Positions 1-9,107 of a stretch of DNA of 64,000 bases are shown here, one piece after another; within the stretch, counting starts at the first letter, position 1; each line of letters begins with the position of its first letter. The translations under genes and the position numbers were made by a program. Under the pieces are notes generated by a model, which did not search any database, had not been told where the DNA came from, and saw nothing but the letters and a program-made list of their open reading frames with translations. Source of the stretch: Cedecea selenatireducens (lineage in GTDB: Bacteria > Pseudomonadota > Gammaproteobacteria > Enterobacterales > Enterobacteriaceae); the NCBI RefSeq assembly GCF_042138895.1, contig NZ_JBHIKW010000016.1, positions 10,780 to 74,779 of the forward strand, read 5' to 3'.

Positions 1-3000
1 CAGCGTCAGTACTTCGCCTTTTTCAATGGCGTTCAGCACGTTATCGCCGCTGATAGCATTGAAGTTTAGCGACGGCAGGCCGGTATTAACCGTCACTTCA
101 TGGCTGCCGCTGCCGGTATTGCCGGCGCTGTCCGTCAGGCTGGCGTTGATGGTGACTTTACCGTCCGCAAGCTGGCTTACCACGCCGGCCGGGACGCCGA
201 TGCTCCAGTTGCCCGCCGCATCCACGGTGGTGGTCCAGCTGTTTGCGCCAATAGTCACGGTGATTTTATCCCCGGCAGCAGCGCCGCGGCTGGAACCGGA
301 GATAATCTGTGCCTGCCCGTGTTCGGCGAGGTTAATCACGTCGTCGCCGGCGACCACGCCAAACGAAATGGACGGCACGGTGACGTCCACGCTCAGGTTA
401 TGGCTCGCGGAGGATCCGTTGCCTGCGGCATCGCTGACGCTGGCTTCAACGGTATACACGCCGTCGCCAAGCGCGGAGGCTTTGTCAACCGGAACGGTTA
501 CGCTCCAGCTGCTGTCGGCCTGCACGGTGCCGGTATAAGTTTCATTGTTCAGCTTCACGGTCACGGTCTGGCCCGGCTCCGCGTCGCTGGTGCCGGTAAT
601 CACCAGCGGCTGCCCGGCCTCGGCGGCATTGAGCACGTTATCCCCGGCGAGGGTGTTGATTTGCAGAGTCGGGGCTGCGGTATCCACGCTGATTTCACGC
701 CCGGCCGATGCCCCGTTGCCGCTCACGTTAGCGACGCTGACTTCCACGGAAGTTTCGCCGTCTTTCAGCCCCTGCATATCATTAGCCGGGACGGTGAATT
801 TCCAGCTGCCGTCGCTCTCTACCTGAGTGGTGTAGGTGTGCCCCGCAAAGGTAATGGTGATTGTCTGCCCGGCTTCCACATTCTGTGTTACCCCGGAGAG
901 CAATAAATCAGCGCCTTTCTCGGCGGCGTTCAGCACGTCGTCTCCGGCAATCTGGCCGATGGTTATCGCCACCGCGTTGAGATCTACATTGACGGTATGA
1001 TCGATGGAGACTGGGTTACCTGAACTGCTGGTTCCGCCTGCAGAAACGGTGATATCTCCAGCCTGCCACTGGCTGACTTCGTTTCCTGGCACCACGGTCT
1101 GCCAGCTGCCGTCGGCCCGCACCGTTGCGGCATAGTCTTTACCGTTGATGGTTACGGTTACCGTGCTGCCTTCGTTCAGGCCGCTGCTGGTGCCGTTGAT
1201 CACCAGGTTCAGGCCATGTTCAATGGCGTTGATAACGTCATCGCCCGCAATGGTATTAATCCGGATGCCCGGTAGTGCCGCATCGATGGTGACGTCGCGC
1301 GAACCGGTGCCGGTGTTACCCGCCCCGTCCGTCACGGAGGCGTTAATTTTAAGCGAGCCGTCGCCGAGCGCGGTCAGCACGTCCTTGCCAAGGGTCAGGC
1401 TCCAGGTAAGATCGCTTTGCACCTTAGCGGTGTAGTTCACGCCGCCAATGTTAATGGTCACGTCCGCCCCGGCCTGCACGCCGGTCACGCGCCCGGTAAT
1501 CGTCTGACCAGCCGCCAGCTCTGCGGCATTGATAATGTCGTCGATCGCCACGGCATTGATGATAACGCCCGGCAGCGTAGAGGCGACTTCCAGGGTGCTG
1601 CTCTGGCTGCCAGCATTGCCCACGCCGTTGCTGGCGCTGACGGAAACATCATAGAAGGCCTCGCCAAGCTTGCCAACGTCGCCCGCTGGGACGGTAGTGG
1701 TCCATTTACCGTCGTCACCCACGGTGGCCGCATAGTTTTTACCGTTCAGATTCACCGTCACCGACGTCCCGGCAACAAGGCCGGTAGACGAGCCGCTAAT
1801 TACCACATCCCCCGTTTTCTCATCGGCGTTGAGGATGTTATCCCCCGCAATGGTGTCGATGCTCAGGGTTGGCGCGACGGTATCCACCTTAAAGGTATGC
1901 GAAGCATCGCCGGTATTGCCCGCTTTGTCGGTAATAGACGCGGTCACCGTGTAAGTATTGTCGCCCAGCGCGCTGATATCAGCCCGCGGCACGCCCACGC
2001 TCCAGTTGCCGTTCGCGTCCACCACGCCGGTATAGCTTTTATTTCCCAGCGTGACGGTAACAATATCGCCAGCCTGCGCGCCGCTGCTGGTGCCGGAAAT
2101 CACCTGCGCCTGGCCGTGCTCGGTCTGGTTAATAACATCGTCGGTAGCGATGGTGCCGATGGTCACTTTAGGCACGGTTACGTCTACAAGCACGTCGCGG
2201 CTGGCGCTGCCTGGGTTACCGGCGCGGTCTTCTACGCTTGCGGTAACGGTGATGTTACCGTCGACCAGCTTGCCGACGTCCGCTGCAGGTACGCTCAGGC
2301 TCCAGCTGCCGTCTGCTTTGACCGTTGCCTGATAGCTTTCGCCGTTCAGCTGGACGGTCACTGTCTGGCCCGCCTCTGCGGTGCTCGTTCCGCTGATAAT
2401 CAGATCCTGCTTCGCCTCTGCGGCATTCAGCAGGTTATCCTGGCTGACTGGGTCAACGGTCAGCGCCGGGACAAGGCTGTCGACGCTGACGTTTTGCGCC
2501 GCTTCGGTGCTGTTGCCATTTTTGTTGGTGACGCTCACCTGCACGGCGGTGTCACCCTCTTTCAGGTTCACCATATCTGCCGCCGGAACGGTGTATTTCC
2601 AGCTGCCGTCCGCCTGAACCGTGGCGGTGTAAGTGTGCCCGGCAAAGGTAATGTTGACGGTCTGCCCCGGCTCTACATTTTGCGTCATGCCGGAGAGTTC
2701 GAGATTGGCGCCTTTTTCGGCGGCATTCAGCACGTTATCGCCGGTTATTGCGTTAATGCTGATGACCACTTCGCTGAGATCGACGGTCACCTGATGCTGG
2801 ATAGCCACATCGTTGCCCGCGCCGCTGCTGCCCTTCACCTCAAGGGTGACGGCACCTTCAGCCCAACGGGCGACATCTTCCCCTGGTACGGCGGCCTGCC
2901 AGCTGCCGTCCGCGCGGACGGTTGCCGCATAGTCTTTGCCGTTGATCGTTACGGTCACCGCGCTGCCCGCGCTGAGGCCGGTGCTGGTGCCGTTGATAAT

Positions 3001-6000
3001 CAGGTTCTGGTTATGTTCGATGGCGTTAATCACGTCGTCACCCGCGACGGTGTCCACGCGCAGCCCCGGCAGGTTCGCGTCGATAACGATATCCCGGCTG
3101 CCGCTGCCGGTGTTGCCGTGCCCGTTGGTCACAGAAGCGGTGATGGTCAACTCGCCGTTGCCCAGCGCGGTGAGGATTTCTTTGGAAACCGGCAGGCTCC
3201 AGCTCAAATCGTCCTGGACGGTCGCCTGATACAGCTTGCCGCCGAGATTAATAGTGACAATGTCACCTTTTATCGCCCCGGTGACGGTGCCGCTCAGCGT
3301 CTGGCCGCTGGCGATTTCCGTGACGTTGAGAATGTTGTCACCGGTGACGCTGTTGATAGTGACGGTCGGCAAGGCGCTATCGACCTGCACGTTGTGGCTG
3401 TCGCTGTTGCTATTGCCGTGGGCGTCGGTCACTGACGCGGTCACCGTGTAGTTAGCTTCGCCCAGCTTGCTGACGGCGGAAGCCGGGACCGTTGTGCTCC
3501 AGCTGCCGTCGGTTCCGGCCACGGCCTGATAATTAATCCCGTTCAGGGTGACGGTGATAAGGGTGCCCGCTGGCTGATTGCTGGTGCCTGAGAGCACCAG
3601 ATCCTCGCCTTTTTCCGTCGCGTTAATGACGTCATCTACCGCGATAGTGGCAACCGTAATAACCGGCAGCGCGGTGTTGACGGTCAGGGCATGATCGACG
3701 CTGCCGCTGTTGCCTGCCGCATCGGTGACGCTGGCAGTAATGGTGTAGCTGCCGTCCGCGAGGCCATGAATGACCGACGCCGGGATACCGACATTCCAGT
3801 TGCCGTTAGCGTCCAGCGTGGTGGTGAAGGTGAACGACGTTCCCTGCCCGTTGGTCACCACGACGGTAACCACATCCCCTGCGGCCGCCCCGGTGCTGGT
3901 GCCGCTCACGGTATGAGCCTGGTTATGCTCGCTGGCGTTAATAGTGTCATCCCCGGCAACGGGGTCGATGGTCAGCTTCGGCTCGGTGATATCCACCAGC
4001 ATGCCGCGATCGGCATTTGCCGGGTTACCGGCTTTGTCAGCGACAGACGCGCTGACGGTGATGATGCCGTCCTTGAGCGCGGCCAGGTCGTTAGCCGGCA
4101 CGCTGACGCTCCAGCGGCCGTCAGGGCCGACCGTCGCGGTATAGTTGACGTTATTCAGCGTGACCGTCACTTCCTGCCCCGGCTCAGCGCTGCTGCTGCC
4201 GCTGACAATCAAAGGCTGTTTCGCCTCTGCGGCGTTAAGCAGGTTATTCCCGCTCAGCGGTTCGATAATTAACGCAGGCGCGCTGGCGTCCACGCCGTAT
4301 TCCTGGGCGGCATTCGCCGGGTTGCCGTTAGCATTGCTGACGCTGACGGTCACCTGGGCATCCCCGTCCTTCAGCTTCGCCATATCGGCGGCAGGCACGG
4401 TGTAGCTCCAGCTTCCATCGTCATTGACGGTGGTGGTATAGCGATGCCCCGCAAACGTAATAGTAACGTTCTGGCCCGGCTCAACGTTGGTGGTGAGGCC
4501 GGAAAGTACCAGATCGGTGCCTTTTTCTGCCGCGTTCAGCACGTTATCCGCCGTGACGCTGTTTACGCTGATGGACACCGGCGCTAAATCGACATCGACG
4601 ATACCGTCGATGCTGACCGGGTTTTTGGCGCTATCTTCTGCTTTAGCCGTTACCGTCAGTACTCCGTCAGGCCAGCCGTTGACATCCACGCCCGGTATCG
4701 CAGCGCTCCAGGTTCCATCGGCGTTAACCGTTGCCAGGTAGTCTTTGCCGTTCAGCGTGACGGTAACTACGCTGCCTGCGTTCAGACCGCTGCTGGTACC
4801 GCTGACGATCAGGTCCTGGCTATGCTCCGCCAGGTTGATAACATCGTCGCCCGCGATCGTATCGATGCGCAGGCCCGGCAGTTGGGCATCGATGGTAATG
4901 TCATGTTCCGTGCTGCCGGTGTTGCCCCGCCCGTTGGTGACGGAGGCGTGGACGGTAAGCTCGCCATCGCCCAGCGCGGTGAGCATTTCTTTGCTCAGCG
5001 GCAAATTCCAGCTCAGGTCGCTCTGTACGATAACGGTATAGCTTTTGCCGCCAAGAATAACGGTAACTTCATCGCCTGCCGCCGCGTTGATCACGCTGCC
5101 GCTGAGTACCTGCCCGGCGTTAACCTCCGCGAGGTTAATGATGTTATCGCCCGCGACGGTGTTAATGGTGATAATCGGCAGAGAACTGTCGACCAGCACG
5201 CTGTGGCTGGCAGAATTGCCGTTGCCGCTGGCGTCCGTGACGGAAGCGTTCACGGTATAGCTGGCTTCACCCAGCCTGGCGACGTCCAGCGCCGGGATCT
5301 TCACGCTCCACGCATTGCCGTTGACGACGGCCGCGTAGTCCACGCCGTTCAGATTGACGGTGATTTGCGTCCCGTCTGGCTGATTGCTGGTGCCGCTAAT
5401 GGTGACTTCCGCGCTCTTTTCCGCCGCGTTAATCACATCATCCTGGGCGATGGCATTGATGGTGATTTGCGGCAGTCCGGTAGCAACGTCAAACGCCAGC
5501 GAGCTGCCGCCGACGTTGCCTGCTTTGTCCGTCACCACGACAGTTGCGGTGTATTTGCCGTCCGCCAGGCCGCTTATCACCTCTGCGGGCAGGCCAAGGC
5601 TCCAGTTGCCGCTGGCGTCCAGCACCGTTGAGTATTCCACGCCGTTAACGGTGATTTTCACGCTGTCGCCCACGGCGGCGCCGGTGGCCTTCCCGGACAA
5701 TACCTGCGCCTGAGCATGCTCGGAGCGGTTAACGATGTTGTCGCCGGCGAAAGTATTGATGGTGACAACCGGCACGGTGGTATCGACCAGCATTCCGTGG
5801 CTGGTGCTGACCGGGTTGCCCGCTACGTCGCTGACGCTGGCGCTAACCGACCAGCTCCCGTCAGTCAGGTTAGCCAGGTCGGCAACCGGTACGGTAACGC
5901 TCCAGGTGCCGTCGGCCAGCACCAGTCCGGTGTAGCTTTGGTTGTTGAGGCTTACGGTGACCGTTTGTCCCGGCTGGGCGGTGCTGGTCCCGGTTATCAC

Positions 6001-8200
6001 CAGATCCTGTGCCGCTTCGGCATGGTTAAGAATATTGTCGGCCGTGATGCTGTTCAGCGTGATGGCCGGGGGCTGGGTATCGACCAGCACTTCACGCGAG
6101 CCGCTGGCGCTGTTCCCGCTGACGTTGGTGACGCTGACGGAGACGTCGGCGCGGCCGTCAATCATGTCGCGCATATCCGCCGCCGGGACGGTATACGTCC
6201 AGTCCCCGTTTTCGTTAACGGTTGTGGTGTAGGTGTGCCCGGCAAACTTAATGACCACCGTTTGCCCGGCTTCCACGCCCAGGGTTTTTCCGCTCAGGGT
6301 GAGATCTGCAGCTTTTTCAACCGCGTTTAGCCTGTCGTCGCTGGTCACGCTGTTGATGGAGATAGCGACGGAGTTCAGGTCAACGTCCACCGGGCGGGAG
6401 GCCGCAACCGGATTACCTGATTCGTCGGCGGAGCTGGCAACCATCTCCAGCTTGCCGTTCGGCCAGCCAGCCAGATCGCCTGCCGGAATACCAATTTGCC
6501 AGCTTCCCGTGGCGCTCACTGCCGCCTGATAGTCCACGCCATTAATGCGCACGGTGATAATCGTGCCGGCATTGAGGTGCGTGCTGGTCCCCGTCACGGT
6601 CAGATCCTGATGCTGCTCGATGGCGTTAATCACATCATCGCCGGAGACGGTATTGATGCGCAGCCCCGGAAGCTGGGCGTTGATATTGATGTCACGGCTG
6701 CCGGAGCCGGTATTGCCGTGGCCGTTGGTCACGGAGGCGACGATTGAAACATCGCCGTCGCCCAGCGCCTGCAGGTCAGCCGCAGGAACAGTGGTGCTCC
6801 AGGTCAAATCGCTTTGTACGGTGGCGGTGTAGTTTTGACCGCCAATGTTAATGGTGACGGTGTCGCCCTGATGCGCCCCGGTGACGCGCCCGCTCAGCGT
6901 CTGATCGTTAGCGATTTCGCTGTTATTAACGCGGTTATCGCCCGCAAAAGTGGACACAATAACCGTTGGCAGGGCCGTATCTACCTGCAGCGTGGCCGTT
7001 GCCGTCCCGGTATTGCCGGTGGTATCCGTGCCGCTCACGCTAAGCGTGTAGGTAGTGTCCCCTAGCTTAACCACGTCGCTGACAGGAACCTGCACCTGCC
7101 AGACGCCGCCCTGAACTTGCGCGGTATAATTTACGCTATTCAGCGTCACGGTGACGGTGCTGCCGTCCGGCAAATTGCTGGTGCCGCTTAGGGTTAAAGG
7201 CTGGGCCGCTTCAATGGCGTTCAGCACGTTGTCCTGGCTAATCGCGTTGAAAGCCACGTTCGGCGGGGTGGAGCTGACGGTGATGTCGTGCGTGGTGGAG
7301 CCCGTATTGCCGGCGGCATCGGTAATGGCCACGGTAATGGTGTTCTGGCCTTCCGGCAGCGAAGAGATAACCTCTTTAGGCACGCCGATGCTCCAGCTGC
7401 CGTTCGCCTGCACGGTGGTTTGGTAGGTTTCGCCCCCAATGGAAACGGTGATTTTATCGCCTGGCGCTGCGCCACGGCTGGTGCCGGAAATAACCTGCGC
7501 CTGCCCTTGTTCGCTGACGCTGAGAATATCATCCCCGGCCACGGTATTGACGCTGGCTTCCGGCGGTGTGGTGTCCACCAGCAGGGAAGAGGTTGTCGTC
7601 GTAGCGTTGCCCGCTTTGTCGCTGACGCTGAGGTTCAGCGTGTAGCTGTTGTCCGCCATAGCCTGCACGTCGGCCGCCGGAACCTCCATGCTCCAGCTGC
7701 CGTCTGCGCCCACGGTCGCGGTATAGGTTTTGCCGTTCAGCTTAAGGGTGACCACCTGTCCGGCTTCGGCGTCGGTTTTACCGCTGACGGTGACCGCCGC
7801 GTTATATTCAGCGGCGTTGATAATGTTGTCGCCCGCGAGGGTGTCCAGCGTCAGAGTCGGGGCTTTGGTGTCTACTACCAGCGTTTCACTGGCAGAAATA
7901 TTATTGCCCGCAGCGTCTTTGCCGCTGACGGCCACCGTCCAGCTGCCGTCGGCCAGGTTTTTAGCCTCGGCTGCCGGCACGGTTACGCTCCAGCTGCCGT
8001 CGCTGCCCACGGTAGTCGTATAGGTTTTGCCGTTCAGGGTGATGGCTAACGGCGTGCCGTTCGCCAGCTCTTTTGCGCTGCCGCTGATGACGACGTCATT
8101 TGCCTGCTCCGCCGCGTTGAGCATATTGTCGCCTGCGATCGTCGCGACGGTCAGTGAGGCCTGGGCGGTGACGACGTTGAGGGTTATCTCCCCGGCGGAG
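1..8200 (-). repeat. Tandem Ig-like domain repeats arranged in about 1.8-kb hexads
   Basis: About 28 tandem units of about 300 bp lie inside the adhesin gene; their shared core codes for GDN-x-(L/I)N-x2-E. Units are not all equally alike: six types follow one another and the order recurs. Units with an A-Q-V/A-Q core recur near 285, 2085, 3895, 5690 and 7475. Units with the AGHTY strand recur near 841, 2638, 4447 and 6238. Units with an NAIE(H/Q) core recur near 1240, 3035, 4840 and 6635. All three series step by about 1,785-1,810 bp. This implies growth of the gene by duplication of six-domain blocks. Confidence 0.85.
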
Positions 8201-8970
8201 GTGATTTTATTGCCGTCAATTTGCACCACGCTGTAGGTGTGCGTGCCGTCCGGCTGCTCGCTCAGCAGAACCTTCCAGCTGCCGTTGCCGTCGACCATGG
8301 TGCTGGCAATGGTGTTGCCATTACCGTCTTTAACCTGAATCGTGGCGCCCGGCTGCCCGGAACCGCTGAAGGTTGGCGTTGAATCATCGGTAACCGCGTT
8401 GCTGCTCAACAGCCCTTTGCTGTCACCTTTGTTGTCGGTGACCGTAAAAGTCGGCCGGGCGCTTTCCACCTCGTTGGTGTTGTCGATAACTTCGGTGTGT
8501 GACTTGCCGCCGCCGTGTGCCAGCAGTGCGCCAATGCCCACCCCGCCCGCCACGGCACCGGCAACCCAGCCCCACGGCATGTCGCTCAGCAGCGAGCCGT
8601 CCATGAACGGCTCGATGGATTCGATCGGCACTGCGGTAGCGGTTAATTCAGTGCCCTGCGTCCCTACGGCCGCGCCCGCTTCGTCAAAAGTGATATGGGT
8701 CAGTTCTTTCCCGTCATCAAACACCAACTCTGAGTGGTGCCCCGCCCGCCCTTCTTCCTCCACGAAATAGCCGTTACAGCGAATGACGCTGCCGTCTTTC
8801 ATGTACACCAGCAGATCGTTGCCCTGACGCACATAGTGCGCCACGTCTTTGGCACTGCCGTGAATCTGAATGATGGAGGGGGAAGAGAGCGAAACAGAGA
8901 GATTCCCGTCGCCGGTTACCAGGGTTTTCTCTGCATCTTTACGGGAAATAACGTCCAGAATCTTATTCAT
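1..8970 (-). CDS. Giant BapA/SiiE-type Ig-repeat adhesin, secreted by a type I system (partial, 3' end outside the window)
   Basis: The minus-strand frame opening at ATG 8970 was read at the start, in the stretch 8970-5400 and at check points near 4560, 3060, 1260 and 60. It stays in one frame to base 1, giving 2,990 codons with no stop seen. A TAAGGAG ribosome site precedes the ATG. Residues 1-130 form a non-repetitive head like the prefix domain of BapA-type proteins, followed by a Gly-rich hydrophobic stretch (about 134-151, GWVAGAVAGGVGIG). One diverged Ig-like domain follows, then about 28 Ig-like repeats of about 100 residues, each with a GDN-x-(L/I)N-x2-E core. Such proteins are known as giant surface or biofilm adhesins exported by type I secretion. 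The C-terminal secretion signal, and any ABC transporter or HlyD-type gene, would lie beyond the left edge. The TolC-family gene directly upstream supports the assignment. There is no classical signal peptide, as expected for type I substrates. Confidence 0.9.
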   Translation of the reverse strand, partial: MNKILDVISRKDAEKTLVTGDGNLSVSLSSPSIIQIHGSAKDVAHYVRQGNDLLVYMKDGSVIRCNGYFVEEEGRAGHHSELVFDDGKELTHITFDEAGAAVGTQGTELTATAVPIESIEPFMDGSLLSDMPWGWVAGAVAGGVGIGALLAHGGGKSHTEVIDNTNEVESARPTFTVTDNKGDSKGLLSSNAVTDDSTPTFSGSGQPGATIQVKDGNGNTIASTMVDGNGSWKVLLSEQPDGTHTYSVVQIDGNKITSAGEITLNVVTAQASLTVATIAGDNMLNAAEQANDVVISGSAKELANGTPLAITLNGKTYTTTVGSDGSWSVTVPAAEAKNLADGSWTVAVSGKDAAGNNISASETLVVDTKAPTLTLDTLAGDNIINAAEYNAAVTVSGKTDAEAGQVVTLKLNGKTYTATVGADGSWSMEVPAADVQAMADNSYTLNLSVSDKAGNATTTTSSLLVDTTPPEASVNTVAGDDILSVSEQGQAQVISGTSRGAAPGDKITVSIGGETYQTTVQANGSWSIGVPKEVISSLPEGQNTITVAITDAAGNTGSTTHDITVSSTPPNVAFNAISQDNVLNAIEAAQPLTLSGTSNLPDGSTVTVTLNSVNYTAQVQGGVWQVQVPVSDVVKLGDTTYTLSVSGTDTTGNTGTATATLQVDTALPTVIVSTFAGDNRVNNSEIANDQTLSGRVTGAHQGDTVTINIGGQNYTATVQSDLTWSTTVPAADLQALGDGDVSIVASVTNGHGNTGSGSRDININAQLPGLRINTVSGDDVINAIEQHQDLTVTGTSTHLNAGTIITVRINGVDYQAAVSATGSWQIGIPAGDLAGWPNGKLEMVASSADESGNPVAASRPVDVDLNSVAISINSVTSDDRLNAVEKAADLTLSGKTLGVEAGQTVVIKFAGHTYTTTVNENGDWTYTVPAADMRDMIDGRADVSVSVTNVSGNSASGSREVLVDTQPPAITLNSITADNILNHAEAAQDLVITGTSTAQPGQTVTVSLNNQSYTGLVLADGTWSVTVPVADLANLTDGSWSVSASVSDVAGNPVSTSHGMLVDTTVPVVTINTFAGDNIVNRSEHAQAQVLSGKATGAAVGDSVKITVNGVEYSTVLDASGNWSLGLPAEVISGLADGKYTATVVVTDKAGNVGGSSLAFDVATGLPQITINAIAQDDVINAAEKSAEVTISGTSNQPDGTQITVNLNGVDYAAVVNGNAWSVKIPALDVARLGEASYTVNASVTDASGNGNSASHSVLVDSSLPIITINTVAGDNIINLAEVNAGQVLSGSVINAAAGDEVTVILGGKSYTVIVQSDLSWNLPLSKEMLTALGDGELTVHASVTNGRGNTGSTEHDITIDAQLPGLRIDTIAGDDVINLAEHSQDLIVSGTSSGLNAGSVVTVTLNGKDYLATVNADGTWSAAIPGVDVNGWPDGVLTVTAKAEDSAKNPVSIDGIVDVDLAPVSISVNSVTADNVLNAAEKGTDLVLSGLTTNVEPGQNVTITFAGHRYTTTVNDDGSWSYTVPAADMAKLKDGDAQVTVSVSNANGNPANAAQEYGVDASAPALIIEPLSGNNLLNAAEAKQPLIVSGSSSAEPGQEVTVTLNNVNYTATVGPDGRWSVSVPANDLAALKDGIITVSASVADKAGNPANADRGMLVDITEPKLTIDPVAGDDTINASEHNQAHTVSGTSTGAAAGDVVTVVVTNGQGTSFTFTTTLDANGNWNVGIPASVIHGLADGSYTITASVTDAAGNSGSVDHALTVNTALPVITVATIAVDDVINATEKGEDLVLSGTSNQPAGTLITVTLNGINYQAVAGTDGSWSTTVPASAVSKLGEANYTVTASVTDAHGNSNSDSHNVQVDSALPTVTINSVTGDNILNVTEIASGQTLSGTVTGAIKGDIVTINLGGKLYQATVQDDLSWSLPVSKEILTALGNGELTITASVTNGHGNTGSGSRDIVIDANLPGLRVDTVAGDDVINAIEHNQNLIINGTSTGLSAGSAVTVTINGKDYAATVRADGSWQAAVPGEDVARWAEGAVTLEVKGSSGAGNDVAIQHQVTVDLSEVVISINAITGDNVLNAAEKGANLELSGMTQNVEPGQTVNITFAGHTYTATVQADGSWKYTVPAADMVNLKEGDTAVQVSVTNKNGNSTEAAQNVSVDSLVPALTVDPVSQDNLLNAAEAKQDLIISGTSTAEAGQTVTVQLNGESYQATVKADGSWSLSVPAADVGKLVDGNITVTASVEDRAGNPGSASRDVLVDVTVPKVTIGTIATDDVINQTEHGQAQVISGTSSGAQAGDIVTVTLGNKSYTGVVDANGNWSVGVPRADISALGDNTYTVTASITDKAGNTGDASHTFKVDTVAPTLSIDTIAGDNILNADEKTGDVVISGSSTGLVAGTSVTVNLNGKNYAATVGDDGKWTTTVPAGDVGKLGEAFYDVSVSASNGVGNAGSQSSTLEVASTLPGVIINAVAIDDIINAAELAAGQTITGRVTGVQAGADVTINIGGVNYTAKVQSDLTWSLTLGKDVLTALGDGSLKINASVTDGAGNTGTGSRDVTIDAALPGIRINTIAGDDVINAIEHGLNLVINGTSSGLNEGSTVTVTINGKDYAATVRADGSWQTVVPGNEVSQWQAGDITVSAGGTSSSGNPVSIDHTVNVDLNAVAITIGQIAGDDVLNAAEKGADLLLSGVTQNVEAGQTITITFAGHTYTTQVESDGSWKFTVPANDMQGLKDGETSVEVSVANVSGNGASAGREISVDTAAPTLQINTLAGDNVLNAAEAGQPLVITGTSDAEPGQTVTVKLNNETYTGTVQADSSWSVTVPVDKASALGDGVYTVEASVSDAAGNGSSASHNLSVDVTVPSISFGVVAGDDVINLAEHGQAQIISGSSRGAAAGDKITVTIGANSWTTTVDAAGNWSIGVPAGVVSQLADGKVTINASLTDSAGNTGSGSHEVTVNTGLPSLNFNAISGDNVLNAIEKGEVLTL

Positions 8971-8985
8971 AGCACTTCTCCTTAA

Positions 8986-9006
8986 ATATGCCGAAACGAG
9001 GCATAT
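8986..9006 (-). promoter_or_regulatory. Inverted repeat just upstream of the adhesin ribosome-binding site
   Basis: Two perfect 7-base arms (ATATGCC and GGCATAT) are separated by 7 bases. On the minus-strand transcript the hairpin ends about three bases before the AAGGAG site of the adhesin gene. It could affect translation or act as a weak attenuator between the outer-membrane gene and the adhesin. The function is inferred only. Confidence 0.4.
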
Positions 9007-9107
9007 GTTCTTATTTTTTGGATGTGGGTATCCCTGAGAAATCCAGCTCTCATTTCACATCAACTTATTTTCAGGCGAGTGAGGCTAACCCACTGCCCTG
9101 ACTCTCT

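Noticed and set aside
1..8200. The tandem repeats as a CRISPR array or satellite DNA.
   Set aside because: Units are about 300 bp, in frame, diverged mainly at codon level, and translate into Ig-like domains. There are no short direct repeats with spacers.
100..8985. Many plus-strand open frames, for example 100-906, 1417-3435, 4822-5631 and 7288-8049.
   Set aside because: They are antisense to the adhesin repeats. They have no good ribosome sites, and their composition simply mirrors the repeat unit on the other strand.
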